DNA of 40,188 nucleotides from Lachnospiraceae bacterium (GTDB taxonomy: Bacteria; Bacillota; Clostridia; Lachnospirales; Lachnospiraceae), in assembly GCA_021203205.1 (NCBI GenBank), contig JAJQBQ010000027.1, positions 687 through 40,874 of the forward strand, written 5' to 3'. Below, in pieces: positions 16,326 to 26,982 of this stretch. The translations under genes and the position numbers were made by a program. How positions within the stretch are numbered: the first letter of the stretch is position 1; each line of letters begins with the position of its first letter. The notes under the pieces were generated by a model that did no database searches, was not told where the DNA came from, and saw only the letters and a list, made by a program, of their open reading frames with translations.

Positions 16326-19300
16326 CTACTCAAACAACACCAGATCGAAGCAGTTCCAGTAGGTCGCCTCGCCGATCTGAGAGATGGTATTCGTTGTCAG
16401 GTCAAATTCGACCAGCTCATAGGTATATGTCCAGGTATCATAATCACAGCACCACCCCGCCAGATAGATGCGGTTCATGGATGCGCTGTAGACCATGGAA
16501 AGCCTGCCGTCGTAGTCGTCGTGACCGCTCTCATTCCAGAAATCGTTTTGTACCCATGCCAGCTCAACCGGCCAGAAATCGCCACTCGACACGGACTCGT
16601 CATCTACAAAACAGAAATCCTGTCGATAGATAGTATTGCTGTAGTAGTCGTACCACACGATCTCATCCTCCGCCGTGAACACGAAGGAATCCGGCGTACC
16701 GACGTAGGTGCTGATATTGGCCGCAAGCGATACCTCGCCGGTGGCCGTGTCGACCTCATAGATGTAGAAATACCACGTGTCGAGGTAGCTGTAGTACGGG
16801 TACTCGTAGTAGTAACCGATCTCCACCATCAGGTACAGCTTGTTGTTGAAGCTGTTCATCACCAGGTCTCTGGAGTAAACCGTTATCTCATCCGATGTTA
16901 CGTTATCCTCGGCGAGGATGTCTGCCAGATCTTCATCCGCGAGGACATTGTCAATCAGCGAACTGTCGCCAGTGATCTTCGTCTCATCCGAAAAGCTTTC
17001 GCCATCGTAGGAGAAGGACCATAGATTGTCATCCGTGTCAACCGCGTAGAACACCTCGTCCTCGCTGCTGTAAGCGGCCAGCGCAAATTCGGTGTCGCCG
17101 ATCACGCTGGAATCGTCGTACCAGGTATAGTTCGTGGTCTCATCCGGGGAGTAAACCGCAGTGGTGTAAATACCGTCGCAGTCAAAGGCGTAGAAGAACA
17201 CGCTGTCATCCACGACCATGATGCTGTAGGTTCCGATCAGGTCGCCGCAGGTGGCCGTGATGGTAACACTGCCTTTTTCAAGGGCAGTCACAAGGCCATT
17301 CTCGTCCACCGTGGCCACGGATTCATCCGAGGAGGAGAAGGTGATCTCACCCTCGTACTTCACCACGCTCACCGGCGTAAAGGTGGCAGTAAGCTGCAGC
17401 GTCTCGCCCGGCGCGATGACAGTCTCCCCGCCGCTGATGGCGATGCCAAGCGGAGTGGTGCTTTCAATTTCAGGAGCTGCTTCCGGAATCGAGAACATGG
17501 CCACCGCTTCCGCGCCGGCAGAGCCGATGGCGCCTAGCTTCGCATAGGTATAATTCTCCGGATCAATCAGCAGGAAGTCAAGTACGGTTCCGCCAAAGTA
17601 AGTGCTGGAGCCCTGAGCCCAGTAGATATTGCCGGTGTCATAATCGTATGCCATGGACTGGTACACGGTGGCATCGTAGCCGGTGGAAAGTACATAATAC
17701 GTATCACCGGTCGTTTTATCAACTTCAAACAGATCACCCCAGGTGTCCACAGAGTAGAGCGTGCCGTCCGCGGTGCAGGCCAGCGTGTACAGTTCCTCGC
17801 CAAGCTTCGCCACGGTATAGTATGTTCCCGTCTCCACATCGATCATGTACAGGTACACTTCATCGGAGTTCGTCTGTCCGCCGATGGCGTACATGGTGCC
17901 GGTAGTGTAGTCAAAGGCCATATCCAGCGCCGTCGGGAGCGTTGCGTTTGTCAGATAATACAGCGTCTCGTACGTTTCCGCATCAAGGATCGCGTACATT
18001 GCGTTATAAGTTGTCATGTCCACGCCGGAAACATAAATCTTGCCGTCGTAATATTCACCGGCGTAGACCTGGTATTCCGTTTCCGGATCCGCGGCGCCGT
18101 CCAGATAGGTCACCTCGTCCAAATTATTATCCTCAAAGGTTACCCACTGATAGCTTCCGCCGTAGGACAGATCGTAGCGCAGGTATGCGTGCAGTGTACC
18201 GGTGGATTCCTTCACGACAATGGTGATCTCAACCTCCCAGTCGCCCAGCGTACCGGTCGCCGTTGTCTCGCCCACCGAGACACCGACGATCTTGCCGTCA
18301 TTTACCACCGCCACAGTTTCATCCGCCACCGTCCATGTCACATTCCGATCCGTCGCGTTGTACGGATAAACAACAACCGGGATGGATGTCTCCATACCTT
18401 CCAGCAGGAGGATCGAATCCGATGTGGTGTACATGTAATCCACAGCCACGTAATCCCTCTCAGGGATCTCGTCGATGATGGTGTACAGGCCGACGATCTG
18501 TGTCACGGAGCCGTCCACGCTTCCCAGATACAGCGCTGTGCCGCTCTCAGGATCGATGTAATACATGCCGTAGATGTCCGCCCAGTAGATGCCACCGTCG
18601 TTGTGGTCGTAAGTCATGCTCTGGAAGTACTCATACACCTCTGTGCCCAGCAGACCGATGTCCGTGCACTCGTAAGCGTCCGGATCATAGGAGCAGAACA
18701 GGCTGTTTGCGGTGATGAAGTAAATGGTGCCGTCCGTGGAAACCGCCAGTGTCAGAGCTGCCTGACCGTAGCTGTCCTCCAGGTAATCCACGTACTCGGT
18801 CTGCCCGTTCAGCATATCCACATGGTACAGGTAACCATAGTCATCAATGGCATACAGGAAGCCGGTGGAGTAGTCGTAGGCCATGTCATAGACATAATTG
18901 CCATAGAAGTTATCATCCAATGCTCCCAGCTTCGTGATGCTGTAGGTTTCCAGATCGATGCGGTAGAATGCGCCCTCATCATTGTAGGCGTAAACATAAC
19001 CGTCGTAATATTCCGCTGCGGTCCATCCCTGAACGCCGCTGGCTGTCAGCTCCGTATAATCGGAGGTGTCGTCCGCGTCAAAGGTGATCCACTGGTAATC
19101 CAGACTGGTGTAACCGTAGAGCGCGTAGCCGTACAGCGTTGCGTCCGGATAAATCACTTTCACGGTGATGGTGTCACTTAAGCTTCCGTCCGCCGTGGTC
19201 ACGGTGACCGCGGTCTCGCCGACGCTCACACCAGTGACTGTGCCGCCTGCGGAAACAGTCGCAATGGTCTCGTCCGCGCTGGTCCACACCAGGTCGCCCT

Positions 19301-22300
19301 CGGATGTGGCGTACCACGGCGTGTAGTTTACGGTCAGCATCTGGGAGCCGCCCACCAGGATAGTAGCGCTGCTCTCGGCGATCTCGATGGCCGTCGCCGC
19401 CTCATCTTCCGGGATCTCCACGCCGCCCCGGTCTTCGATCTTTAAGAGGCCGACCACCTCGGCATTGCCCTCGATGGTGCCAAGCCCGGTCAGGGTCGCG
19501 CTGTTATTCTCAAAATCAGGCTCGATGCGGATCAGTCCGCCGTAGCTGCCCCAGTAGGTGCTGTAGCTGAACGCTGCCCAGTACAGGCAGTCGTCTTCCG
19601 CCACATAGACCATGGACTGCGCGTTGTAGAAGGATACGCTGGTCAGGCCGCTGATCTCCTGCACATCGCTGTTCAGAACATAATACAGGTAGCCTTCGTC
19701 GCCCTCGTTCGTGTAAACACCCGTCTCTGTGTTCACAGTGCGCAGGTAACCGTAGGAATGGATGGCGTACAGCGTACCGTCGTCATCCGCCGCCAGCGCC
19801 ACCACGCCGTACAGCGAATAATCGCTGCCGATCTGTGTCACTTCGCCGGTCAGCACATCGATGCTGCACAGCGCGTAATGGGAACTGTCATATGCCCACA
19901 GGCAGCCGTTTGCCGGGTCGTAGGTCATGGTGTTAAAGGTGCTTCCAAGATCCGCCACGAAGGTCCACTCATCCCAGAGACCCGGCGTGATGGCGTAGAA
20001 CTTGTTGTCCGCCGCGATGGCCATGATGTAGCCGTCCACATAGGCCGCCGCATTAATGGCGTAGTCCATGTAGTACTCGCTGTCCACCACCTCGGAGGCG
20101 AAGTCTTCCTCGTCCGTGTTCATGGAAAGCCAGCCGTACAGGGTCGCGTCCTCATAGTCCTCGTCAAAGACACGGTAGCCGTAGAGCAGGCTCGTGTCTA
20201 CCTCCGGCAGGTTGTCGGTGGTGGTGAACATGTACGCGGATTCATTGAACGCGTAATCGCTCAGCACCACATAGAAGGTGTTGCCAAAGCCGGTGATGTC
20301 GTATGTGGCGGTCACATAGTCACCCTTCGTCTCCGGGTGATCTACCGCATACTGTGCCTTCACAATGTAGGACTTCGACAGGAAGTTCACGGCCGACACG
20401 TCCACGTTATCCTTGTAGGTCAGCGTGAGAGTCTGGGTGCCGTCCTCGTTGATGGTAATGTAGGTGTTCTCCTCATCCAGATCCAGGGTCGGGCTCTCGT
20501 TGTCGATGGTGATGGTCTCGGTCCAGGTGTCAGACACGTTGTCGGACTGGTCGCCGTAGCCCAGGTCCGCATAGATGGTCATCAGCACCTGGTCGTTGTT
20601 CTCGAGGTAATTGCCCTCCGCGTCCGTGCCGTCAAACGGCGTGTCATCCGCATACCAGGAATAGATCAGCGGCAGGCAGACGCCGTAGCTGGAGTAGTAA
20701 TAAGCCTTCGTTACTTTTTCAAATACGGTCTGGTTGTAAATATTACTCTCGTCTTCCGCATCGGCAAAGGTCACCGTCACGGACTCCGCGTTTCGAAGCA
20801 GTGTCACGTAAATGTCGCTGACGATGTCCGCATAGCCGTCGCCGTTTACGGAAAGGGAGATGTGGGAGGCATCGAAGTCCTCGTCCACGTAGGCATTCAT
20901 GCCCAGCTCATAGTAGTTCTCGTAGCCTGCATAGTCGGACCAAAGCACATTGTAATACTGGTTGGCAGTCTCGGCCAATTCCTCATCGGTCTGATAGTAG
21001 AAACCGCCGTCGATCATGGGAGCCTGGGTCCAGCTTCCGTAGAACGCCAGGTACGGGATGGAAAGATCCACGCCGCTGCCAAGGGCGGTCAGGATGGTGT
21101 ACCCCTCCACGTAGATGCCGTTTTCAAAGTGCTCGTCCATCCACGCCTTGCTGTCCTCGCTCACCGCGATGGAAACCGTGACAGATGCGGTCTCGCCGGC
21201 TTTTACCGCCGCGATCTTGTCGGTCAGATCAACTTCATCATTTAAACCGACCAGCGCGTCCAGATAAGCCTGCACGTCCGCCGCCTCGGTGCCGTCGTTG
21301 CCGGTCAGGTCATAGCGGAACAGCTCGTCCGTCAGGGCGCTGTCGTTTGTCAGCTGCTTCTGATAGGCTGTCCAGGCATCGTGGGAATCCGTCACATTGC
21401 TCTCATCATAGTCGTAGGTGAGGATCATGGCGGAACCGTCCGCCTCGGTCTCGGCGTCGAGGTTGATCGGCGCGCCGGACAGGAACGTGGTGCCGTCCTC
21501 GTCCTCAGTGTAATCTTCCGAAGCTACGGTGGTGTTTACATCATAATACAGGGTGGTATCGCCAAAGTTCACCACGTCGAAGGTGAAGCTGTACTCACCG
21601 GTCTTCTCCGGGTCGTCGCCAAGCTCCGCCTGGGGCTCTTCCGCCCCTTCCACGGAAAGATATGCCGTGCTGGTGATGGCATTGTATACATTTACCAGTC
21701 CGGAGCCCTGCTGGCGCACCGGATACAGGGTATCGTCGTCATAGGCGAGCGGTACGGCCGTGCTTAAGAGAAGCGCCGTGAGCACCTCGCGGGTCTCGCT
21801 GTCGGACAGGGTGTAATTCTTCCGCAGGTACTGCTGCAGCAGCGCGGACACGCCTGCGATCTGCGGCGATGCCATGGAAGTACCGCTCATGAGGCCGTAA
21901 TAGCCGTCCGAAGAATCCAGTGTCGAATAAATGCTTCCGCCCGGTGCCGTGATATCCGGCTCGATCCTCAAATCGGCCGTCGTGCCCCAGGAGGAGAAAT
22001 AGCTGAGTTCATAAGCCGTGTCGTTCGGAACCAGATCCATCTCATCTGAGAAGGTCAGCTCCGCCACAGTTCCGGCTTCCACCGCCGCATCGTACACGCT
22101 CTGAAGATAAGCGCCCGCCGCCATGGAAATGGACGCGAACGGAATCGTTCCTTCCGCGCTGCTGATGTCTGCGGAGATGGTGCCGCTGACATTGTTGTAA
22201 ACCAGGATGCCGACTGCTCCGGCATTTTCCGCATAGTCGAGCTTCTCGGCGAAGGAGATCTCGCCGCGGGTGACCACCGCGATCTTCCCGACCACATCGA

Positions 22301-23960
22301 TATCATCGTAGTCGGCTTCCTCGCCGTAGCCGCCCACCATCACAAATTCAAGCGTCTGGCCGTACAGGGTTTCCATGGAGTCGTTATAGCCGTTTGCTCC
22401 CTCTTCATAGGAGAGCTTTTCGCCGTCCGCTTCCACGTAGTAGCCCATGACTTCCGCGTTGTCCACGCTGGCCACGCTGATGGCATTCGCGTAGGTGGAC
22501 GGGGAGGAAACCACGCCGTTGTCCGGGTTTTCCGTCTTGTCGCCGCCTGCCAGGTTGCTCTCCGACAGAGTGCCGGAGTTACCGGCCGAAACGCATACGA
22601 TGGTAGATGTGGCAGAAATGTTCTGGTATACCGCATCCACCGCGTCATAACCGGATTCGGAGAAGCCCGCCGGGGAGCCAAGGCTCATGTTGACCACGTC
22701 CGCACCCAGGAGCAGCGCATCCTCAAGAGCTGCAACAATATCTTCCGAGTAGGCGCCGCCCAGCTGGCCGAACACCTTCATGACATAGAGCTGTGCGTCC
22801 GGCGCTACGCCGACCACTTCCGTACCCTCGGTCTCATTGGCTGCCGCGATGCCGGCCACATGAGTGCCGTGGTCGCCCTGCTCGTCATAGTCGTGGGTGA
22901 TGTCCAGACTGTCATCGCAATAGTTAAAGCCGTAGGCGATTTTTGTCGAATAATATACGTTATCTGCCGTAAGGGTCTTTCCGGTAGCCGCTGTGTAGCG
23001 GGTGTAAGCGTTCAGGCTGCCCAGTACCTCCGCGATGGAAGCTTCCGTGGCGGAATCCTCCGTCAGCACGCTTTCATCCAGCGCCGTAAAGCTCGGGTGA
23101 TCCGAGTCCAGACCGGTGTCGATGATGGCAATCTTCAAGCCCGCACCGGTGTAACCCTCGGCCCAGGTTTCCAGCTTACTGATCATCTCGCCGGAGCCGA
23201 TGGTCAGAGTGTCGTCAGAATCCGTTTCCTCTTCCGTTTCAGGGGCAGAGTAGAGCTCCTGAATATAAACTGTGGATACCTCAGGTAACGCTTCAATCGC
23301 TTCGATATCCCCGTATGTCACCTCGGCAGCAACCGCGTTGATGACCCAGGTATACTGATAGGCGATGGCAAGCTCCTCACCATCCAGGACTTCCTCCTCG
23401 ATAGCAGTGATGGCGCTCGCCTGCTCTTTCTCGAGCATTTTCACCTTCGTGTCCGCGTAGGCCGAACCCACCTCCACATCCGCGTTTCCTTCGATGACGG
23501 AATCGCCCTCGAACTCGATGATGACCTTCACCGTGTCGTCGTCCGCATAGAGGGATTCGATGGCTTCAGCATCCGCGCTCTTTGTCAGGTCCACATCCAG
23601 CGAGTCCCGGTCCACCTCGGTCACGGTAAGGCCGGAATCCGTCTCGTCCACCGCCGCGATGTCCGCGTCTGCCACATCCTGGCCTACGGTAATGCCGGAA
23701 TCCTCTGCCGATGCGTCGAGAAGCGCCTGCGCTTCTTCGTCGTTCAGGATCCGGGTGCTGTCACCGCTTTCTTCGGAAACCATTTCATCCTTCAAAACTT
23801 TACTATCTTCACTGTTTGCTTCGGAGGCACTGCTCTCCGCCTCTGCGGCGGTCTGTGTGCCGTCGTCCGCCTGTACATCGGTTGCCAGGTTGGACATCAG
23901 AACGGAAAATACCATCATGAATGCCAACACAAGCGCCAGAATCCGCTTTCCTGTCTTCAT
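16326..23960 (-). CDS. Giant secreted S8 family serine peptidase (subtilase) with Big_2 and propeller-like modules
   Basis: A 2544-residue extracellular protease. A Sec signal peptide (residues 1-31, ending VQA) is followed by an acidic linker and an I9-like propeptide at about 140-235. The subtilase domain has Asp281 in AIIDTGLD, His364 in GDHGTHVAG, oxyanion Asn461 and nucleophile Ser695 in SGTSMASPQ. A PA-type insertion sits near 530-640, between His and Ser. A fibronectin-like region follows. The C-terminal half alternates beta-propeller-like modules (repeated phrases such as YDYSTGFLYAI and MAYDYDTGNIYWA) with three Big_2 Ig-like domains near residues 1528-1608, 1838-1918 and 2169-2249. 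There is no LPXTG motif or C-terminal membrane span, so it is probably released or held non-covalently. The protein is very acidic and Tyr-rich. It starts 16 bp after the FIVAR gene, so the two form an operon. The substrate is unknown; degradation of host or dietary protein is inferred from similar cell-envelope proteases. Confidence 0.9.
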   Translation of the reverse strand: MKTGKRILALVLAFMMVFSVLMSNLATDVQADDGTQTAAEAESSASEANSEDSKVLKDEMVSEESGDSTRILNDEEAQALLDASAEDSGITVGQDVADADIAAVDETDSGLTVTEVDRDSLDVDLTKSADAEAIESLYADDDTVKVIIEFEGDSVIEGNADVEVGSAYADTKVKMLEKEQASAITAIEEEVLDGEELAIAYQYTWVINAVAAEVTYGDIEAIEALPEVSTVYIQELYSAPETEEETDSDDTLTIGSGEMISKLETWAEGYTGAGLKIAIIDTGLDSDHPSFTALDESVLTEDSATEASIAEVLGSLNAYTRYTAATGKTLTADNVYYSTKIAYGFNYCDDSLDITHDYDEQGDHGTHVAGIAAANETEGTEVVGVAPDAQLYVMKVFGQLGGAYSEDIVAALEDALLLGADVVNMSLGSPAGFSESGYDAVDAVYQNISATSTIVCVSAGNSGTLSESNLAGGDKTENPDNGVVSSPSTYANAISVASVDNAEVMGYYVEADGEKLSYEEGANGYNDSMETLYGQTLEFVMVGGYGEEADYDDIDVVGKIAVVTRGEISFAEKLDYAENAGAVGILVYNNVSGTISADISSAEGTIPFASISMAAGAYLQSVYDAAVEAGTVAELTFSDEMDLVPNDTAYELSYFSSWGTTADLRIEPDITAPGGSIYSTLDSSDGYYGLMSGTSMASPQIAGVSALLQQYLRKNYTLSDSETREVLTALLLSTAVPLAYDDDTLYPVRQQGSGLVNVYNAITSTAYLSVEGAEEPQAELGDDPEKTGEYSFTFDVVNFGDTTLYYDVNTTVASEDYTEDEDGTTFLSGAPINLDAETEADGSAMILTYDYDESNVTDSHDAWTAYQKQLTNDSALTDELFRYDLTGNDGTEAADVQAYLDALVGLNDEVDLTDKIAAVKAGETASVTVSIAVSEDSKAWMDEHFENGIYVEGYTILTALGSGVDLSIPYLAFYGSWTQAPMIDGGFYYQTDEELAETANQYYNVLWSDYAGYENYYELGMNAYVDEDFDASHISLSVNGDGYADIVSDIYVTLLRNAESVTVTFADAEDESNIYNQTVFEKVTKAYYYSSYGVCLPLIYSWYADDTPFDGTDAEGNYLENNDQVLMTIYADLGYGDQSDNVSDTWTETITIDNESPTLDLDEENTYITINEDGTQTLTLTYKDNVDVSAVNFLSKSYIVKAQYAVDHPETKGDYVTATYDITGFGNTFYVVLSDYAFNESAYMFTTTDNLPEVDTSLLYGYRVFDEDYEDATLYGWLSMNTDEEDFASEVVDSEYYMDYAINAAAYVDGYIMAIAADNKFYAITPGLWDEWTFVADLGSTFNTMTYDPANGCLWAYDSSHYALCSIDVLTGEVTQIGSDYSLYGVVALAADDDGTLYAIHSYGYLRTVNTETGVYTNEGDEGYLYYVLNSDVQEISGLTSVSFYNAQSMVYVAEDDCLYWAAFSYSTYWGSYGGLIRIEPDFENNSATLTGLGTIEGNAEVVGLLKIEDRGGVEIPEDEAATAIEIAESSATILVGGSQMLTVNYTPWYATSEGDLVWTSADETIATVSAGGTVTGVSVGETAVTVTTADGSLSDTITVKVIYPDATLYGYALYGYTSLDYQWITFDADDTSDYTELTASGVQGWTAAEYYDGYVYAYNDEGAFYRIDLETYSITKLGALDDNFYGNYVYDMAYDYSTGFLYAIDDYGYLYHVDMLNGQTEYVDYLEDSYGQAALTLAVSTDGTIYFITANSLFCSYDPDAYECTDIGLLGTEVYEYFQSMTYDHNDGGIYWADIYGMYYIDPESGTALYLGSVDGSVTQIVGLYTIIDEIPERDYVAVDYMYTTSDSILLLEGMETSIPVVVYPYNATDRNVTWTVADETVAVVNDGKIVGVSVGETTATGTLGDWEVEITIVVKESTGTLHAYLRYDLSYGGSYQWVTFEDNNLDEVTYLDGAADPETEYQVYAGEYYDGKIYVSGVDMTTYNAMYAILDAETYETLYYLTNATLPTALDMAFDYTTGTMYAIGGQTNSDEVYLYMIDVETGTYYTVAKLGEELYTLACTADGTLYSVDTWGDLFEVDKTTGDTYYVLSTGYDATVYQSMAYDYDTGNIYWAQGSSTYFGGTVLDFLLIDPENYTYAKLGAIGSAGAEAVAMFSIPEAAPEIESTTPLGIAISGGETVIAPGETLQLTATFTPVSVVKYEGEITFSSSDESVATVDENGLVTALEKGSVTITATCGDLIGTYSIMVVDDSVFFYAFDCDGIYTTAVYSPDETTNYTWYDDSSVIGDTEFALAAYSSEDEVFYAVDTDDNLWSFSYDGESFSDETKITGDSSLIDNVLADEDLADILAEDNVTSDEITVYSRDLVMNSFNNKLYLMVEIGYYYEYPYYSYLDTWYFYIYEVDTATGEVSLAANISTYVGTPDSFVFTAEDEIVWYDYYSNTIYRQDFCFVDDESVSSGDFWPVELAWVQNDFWNESGHDDYDGRLSMVYSASMNRIYLAGWCCDYDTWTYTYELVEFDLTTNTISQIGEATYWNCFDLVLFE

Positions 23961-23976
23961 AATATGTATCTCCTTC

Positions 23977-25506
23977 CTACTGCTGTCCTGCAGTTTTCTT
24001 TTTAGCCGCCAGCAGGATCACAATGGTTGCCGCAGCAAATACTGCGATGATACTGAACAGAACTACCGGTGCGCTGTCGCCGGTACCGGTCGTGGTGCCG
24101 CCCGTCGCGGCGCCAGATCCGTCATCGGATGTGCCTGTGCTGTCATCCCCGGATGTTCCCATGCTGTCGTCGCCGGATGTTCCTGTACTGTCATCGCCGG
24201 ACGTGCCTGTATTGTCATCGCCGCCGGTGGATGCCGTCTTCAGGGTCAGGCCTTCCTCCGCCGCAACCAGAGCAGCCAGAGCCGCATCCACTTCTTCCTG
24301 CGTCGCGTTTCCGTCGTTTAATACCGCCTCCGCAGCAGCCAGCGCTTCCTCGAAAGCTGTCCAGCTATCCGCGGTGTAACTGCTCTCCTCATACGCGGCT
24401 GCCGCAGTTACCGTCGTATCCAGCGCTTCCTTATTTGCCGCTGCCGTCAATTCCGCAATCGCGTCAGTCAGAGTCGCAAGGGCAGCATCGACCTCCTCCT
24501 GCGTCGCGTCTTCGTCATTCAACACTGCGAGAGCCGCCGTCTGTGCGTCTTCCAGCGTTGCCCAGCTTCCGGTCGTCCAGCTGTCTTCCGTAAGCTTTAA
24601 GCTCGCCTCGTACACCAGCAGAAGCGCCTCCATATTTACCTCATCACTCACCGGCTCCAGCGCCGCGATAACCGCCAGCAGTTCGTTAAAGGCCGCGTCT
24701 GTTTCTTCCTGCGTCGCATCCGCGTTTTCGAGAACCGCAAGCGCTTCCGCAAGTTCTGCGGAAAACGCAGCCCAGCTCTCCTCCGTGTAGCTGCTCTCCG
24801 CAAGCAGCAGAGAGGAAGAATACAGAGCCTGCAGGGCCGTCTTGTCCGCGGAGGTATCCTCCAGCTCAAGAGCGGCAATTGCGTTTGCCAGTGCCGTCAG
24901 GGCTTCGTCCACCTCTTCCTGTGTCGCATCCGAGTCATTTAACACGGTCCCGGCAGCAATCAGAGCTTCCTCATAAGCCGCCCAGCTTCCCTCCGTGTAA
25001 GACTCCTCCGTGAGGATCCCGCCGGCCTCCACCAGGCTCTCCAGCACGGTCTTGTCCACCGTGTCCACGTCCACACCTACCGTTAAGGTGTTTCCGTCTT
25101 CATCCGTTGCCGTTCCGGAAACGCCAAAGGTGTCCGCTGAGATTTCCGCACCTTCAGCCTTCGAAAAGTCAAAGGTAAACAATGTGCCGGTCACCGCATC
25201 TGCAGAGATCCAGCTGATCTTCACGGTGCCTTCTTCCGATGCATTGACAGAATGCATGGTTACCTTCCCCGATACCGTGTAGTCCGCTTCCCCCAGGGAA
25301 ACAACTGTCGGATCGTAGGTGATGGTCACAAGGCCGTCCGTGATTTCGGTTGCCGCAATCAGTTCCACTGCAAGCTCTTCGCCGGTCGCGTCTACCGCAA
25401 GGTAAACCGCATCCCCGGCTGTGTCCGCGCTTTCGGCGGCAAAGGCAGGAACGGACAGCGACAGGCACAAAATCAGGGACAGCGCCATCGCCAGAATTCG
25501 TTTCAT
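23977..25506 (-). CDS. Surface protein with cohesin-like domain and four FIVAR repeats
   Basis: A 509-residue exported protein. A signal peptide (1-23, ending AFA) precedes a cohesin-like beta domain (about 33-148, with VTITYDPTVVSLGEA and GTLFTFDFS). Four FIVAR-type helical repeats (about 150-215, 221-285, 291-355 and 359-422) follow, each with the ESYTEGSWAAYEEAL and ATQEEVDAAL signatures. A low-complexity GDDSTGTS stretch (429-465, 24-bp DNA period) acts as a spacer. The C-terminus has TGTGDSAP, a hydrophobic span (480-500) and AKKK, so it resembles a sortase tail (PKTGD-like) but lacks a good LPXTG. It is either a poor sortase substrate or simply membrane-anchored. AAAGGAG lies ahead of the ATG. 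It is the first gene of an operon with the giant subtilase and may display or tether it. That partnership is inferred. Confidence 0.85.
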   Translation of the reverse strand: MKRILAMALSLILCLSLSVPAFAAESADTAGDAVYLAVDATGEELAVELIAATEITDGLVTITYDPTVVSLGEADYTVSGKVTMHSVNASEEGTVKISWISADAVTGTLFTFDFSKAEGAEISADTFGVSGTATDEDGNTLTVGVDVDTVDKTVLESLVEAGGILTEESYTEGSWAAYEEALIAAGTVLNDSDATQEEVDEALTALANAIAALELEDTSADKTALQALYSSSLLLAESSYTEESWAAFSAELAEALAVLENADATQEETDAAFNELLAVIAALEPVSDEVNMEALLLVYEASLKLTEDSWTTGSWATLEDAQTAALAVLNDEDATQEEVDAALATLTDAIAELTAAANKEALDTTVTAAAAYEESSYTADSWTAFEEALAAAEAVLNDGNATQEEVDAALAALVAAEEGLTLKTASTGGDDNTGTSGDDSTGTSGDDSMGTSGDDSTGTSDDGSGAATGGTTTGTGDSAPVVLFSIIAVFAAATIVILLAAKKKTAGQQ

Positions 25507-25547
25507 ACTTTTCTCCTTTCGTTATAAAGAGATAATTCCCGGATCAA

Positions 25548-25559
25548 ATGTCATGACAT
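25548..25559. promoter_or_regulatory. 12-bp perfect palindrome, candidate operator
   Basis: ATGTCATGACAT lies just upstream of a weak minus-strand promoter-like pair (TTGATC and TATAAC, 15-base spacer) for the FIVAR-subtilase operon. The size and position suit a dimeric repressor or activator. The regulator is unknown. Confidence 0.35.
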
Positions 25560-26011
25560 CTCAAAATGTATCCAGACTCTGATTTTCTTGAAATCCGCGT
25601 GTCAGGAAACTCTGTCTGTCTGAAAATCACGACCCTTCGACCCGTGTGCCACGAGAGGTACTTTCTGAACTTTGGGCTTCATTCATTATCACGGGGGAAA
25701 TCTTCTATAAAAGAAGAACGGATCCTCCGCAAAAAGATATATCCAAAAAACAGGAAAAGAACCCTCGAGATACCACTGCGATTTCCGATTTTAAAGGCAT
25801 AAAAAAAGTCTTTAAAGCGAACTGCTCTGTTCGCATTTAAAAACTTCACTGACGCACTGCCCCGGTACGGGCAGCCGCCCTTCCCCTTTCTTCATCAAAA
25901 ATTCACATTATCACAGATTATAACACCTGAAAAACTTTTGTCAATCGAAACACGCTGTCTGCTTTTCAATTTACCTGATTTTTCCCCGTAGTATTCCATC
26001 CGGATAAGTAA

Positions 26012-26039
26012 AAACGGTACCATCTTTCTGGTACCGTTT
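26012..26039 (-). terminator. Terminator after the two-component operon
   Basis: Perfect 10-bp arms AAACGGTACC and GGTACCGTTT with an 8-base loop, followed on the minus strand by TTTTTACTT. It is about 250 bp past the response regulator stop. Confidence 0.7.
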
Positions 26040-26292
26040 GTTCTGTCTGGCTGTCTGTACTTGTTCACATCTCACCTCCGAAAGCGCCGCAAGGCAGCAC
26101 TTTCAGATTCGCAGTGGCCGTAAACACTCAATTATCTGCGATATCGGGTATTGCGCGTCCATTGCTTTTGCCCCGGCAATAACCTGATGGCACCAGGGCA
26201 AATATCCTTACATTGTTAAGAAACTGCCGCGAAATAACATGATCAGATCGCGCCGGATGATCCGGTTATTCCGTGACATATTCTTACATCCC

Positions 26293-26982
26293 TTACGCCT
26301 TAAACCGATATCCCACACCCCAGATTGTCTCAATATACTGCGGCTTCTGGGAATTATACTCGATCTTTTCGCGAATTTTCTTGATATGCACGGTCACGGT
26401 CGCAATATCACCCACCGAATCCATGGACCAGACCTTGCGGAAGAGTTCTTCCTTTGAAAAAACATGGTTTGGATTAGACGCAAGGAAGGCCAGCACATCG
26501 AACTCCTTCATGGTGAAAATCTTTTCCTCGCCGTTCACAAAAACACGCCGCGCGGTCTTGTCGATCTTTAAGCCGCGAATTTCAATAATTTCATTTTTCT
26601 GCTGCGTTTCATAGGTCAGCCGCTCATAGCGCGCCAAATGTGCCTTCACCCGGGCCACCAGCTCGCTCGGACTGAACGGCTTCGTGATATAGTCGTCCGC
26701 GCCGAGACCCAGCCCGTGGATCTTGTCCACATCATCTTTCTTCGCGGAAACCAGCAGTACCGGCGTATTTTTCTCCTTTCGGATGTCCTCGCAAATCTCA
26801 AAACCGTCGATGCCAGGCAACATCAGATCCAGGATATACAGGTCAAAATCTTCCGACAAAGCCCGATCCCGCCCAACGATACCGTTTGTCTCGATCTCCA
26901 CCTCGAAACCGGACAGTTCCAGGTAATCCCTCTCAAGATCGGCAATGCTTTCCTCATCCTCAATAATCAGAATTTTACTCAT
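26293..26982 (-). CDS. OmpR-family response regulator
   Basis: A DNA-binding response regulator of 229 residues. The receiver domain has the acidic pair E8-D9, phospho-acceptor Asp52 in LYILDLMLPG, and Lys101 in DDYITKPFSP. The winged helix output domain (about 130-228) ends GVGYRFKA. It lies 93 bp downstream of the histidine kinase gene on the same strand and is the obvious partner. It resembles the VanR/regX type of Firmicutes. Its targets are not evident. The surface operon directly downstream is a candidate only by position. Confidence 0.92.
   Translation of the reverse strand: MSKILIIEDEESIADLERDYLELSGFEVEIETNGIVGRDRALSEDFDLYILDLMLPGIDGFEICEDIRKEKNTPVLLVSAKKDDVDKIHGLGLGADDYITKPFSPSELVARVKAHLARYERLTYETQQKNEIIEIRGLKIDKTARRVFVNGEEKIFTMKEFDVLAFLASNPNHVFSKEELFRKVWSMDSVGDIATVTVHIKKIREKIEYNSQKPQYIETIWGVGYRFKA

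Larger units (their letters stand above)
25507..26292. other. Gap between the surface operon and the response regulator gene
   Basis: No gene is supported in this 786-bp stretch. It holds the upstream region of the surface operon, including the 12-bp palindrome ATGTCATGACAT at 25548-25559 about 42 bp ahead of the start. It also holds the terminator at 26012-26039 and a further imperfect stem near 26166-26199 (TTTGCCC with GGGCAAA). Confidence 0.5.

Noticed and set aside
16311-24321. Many long open frames opposite the subtilase and FIVAR genes
   Set aside because: They lack ribosome binding sites and mirror the biased codon use of the real genes in the other strand.
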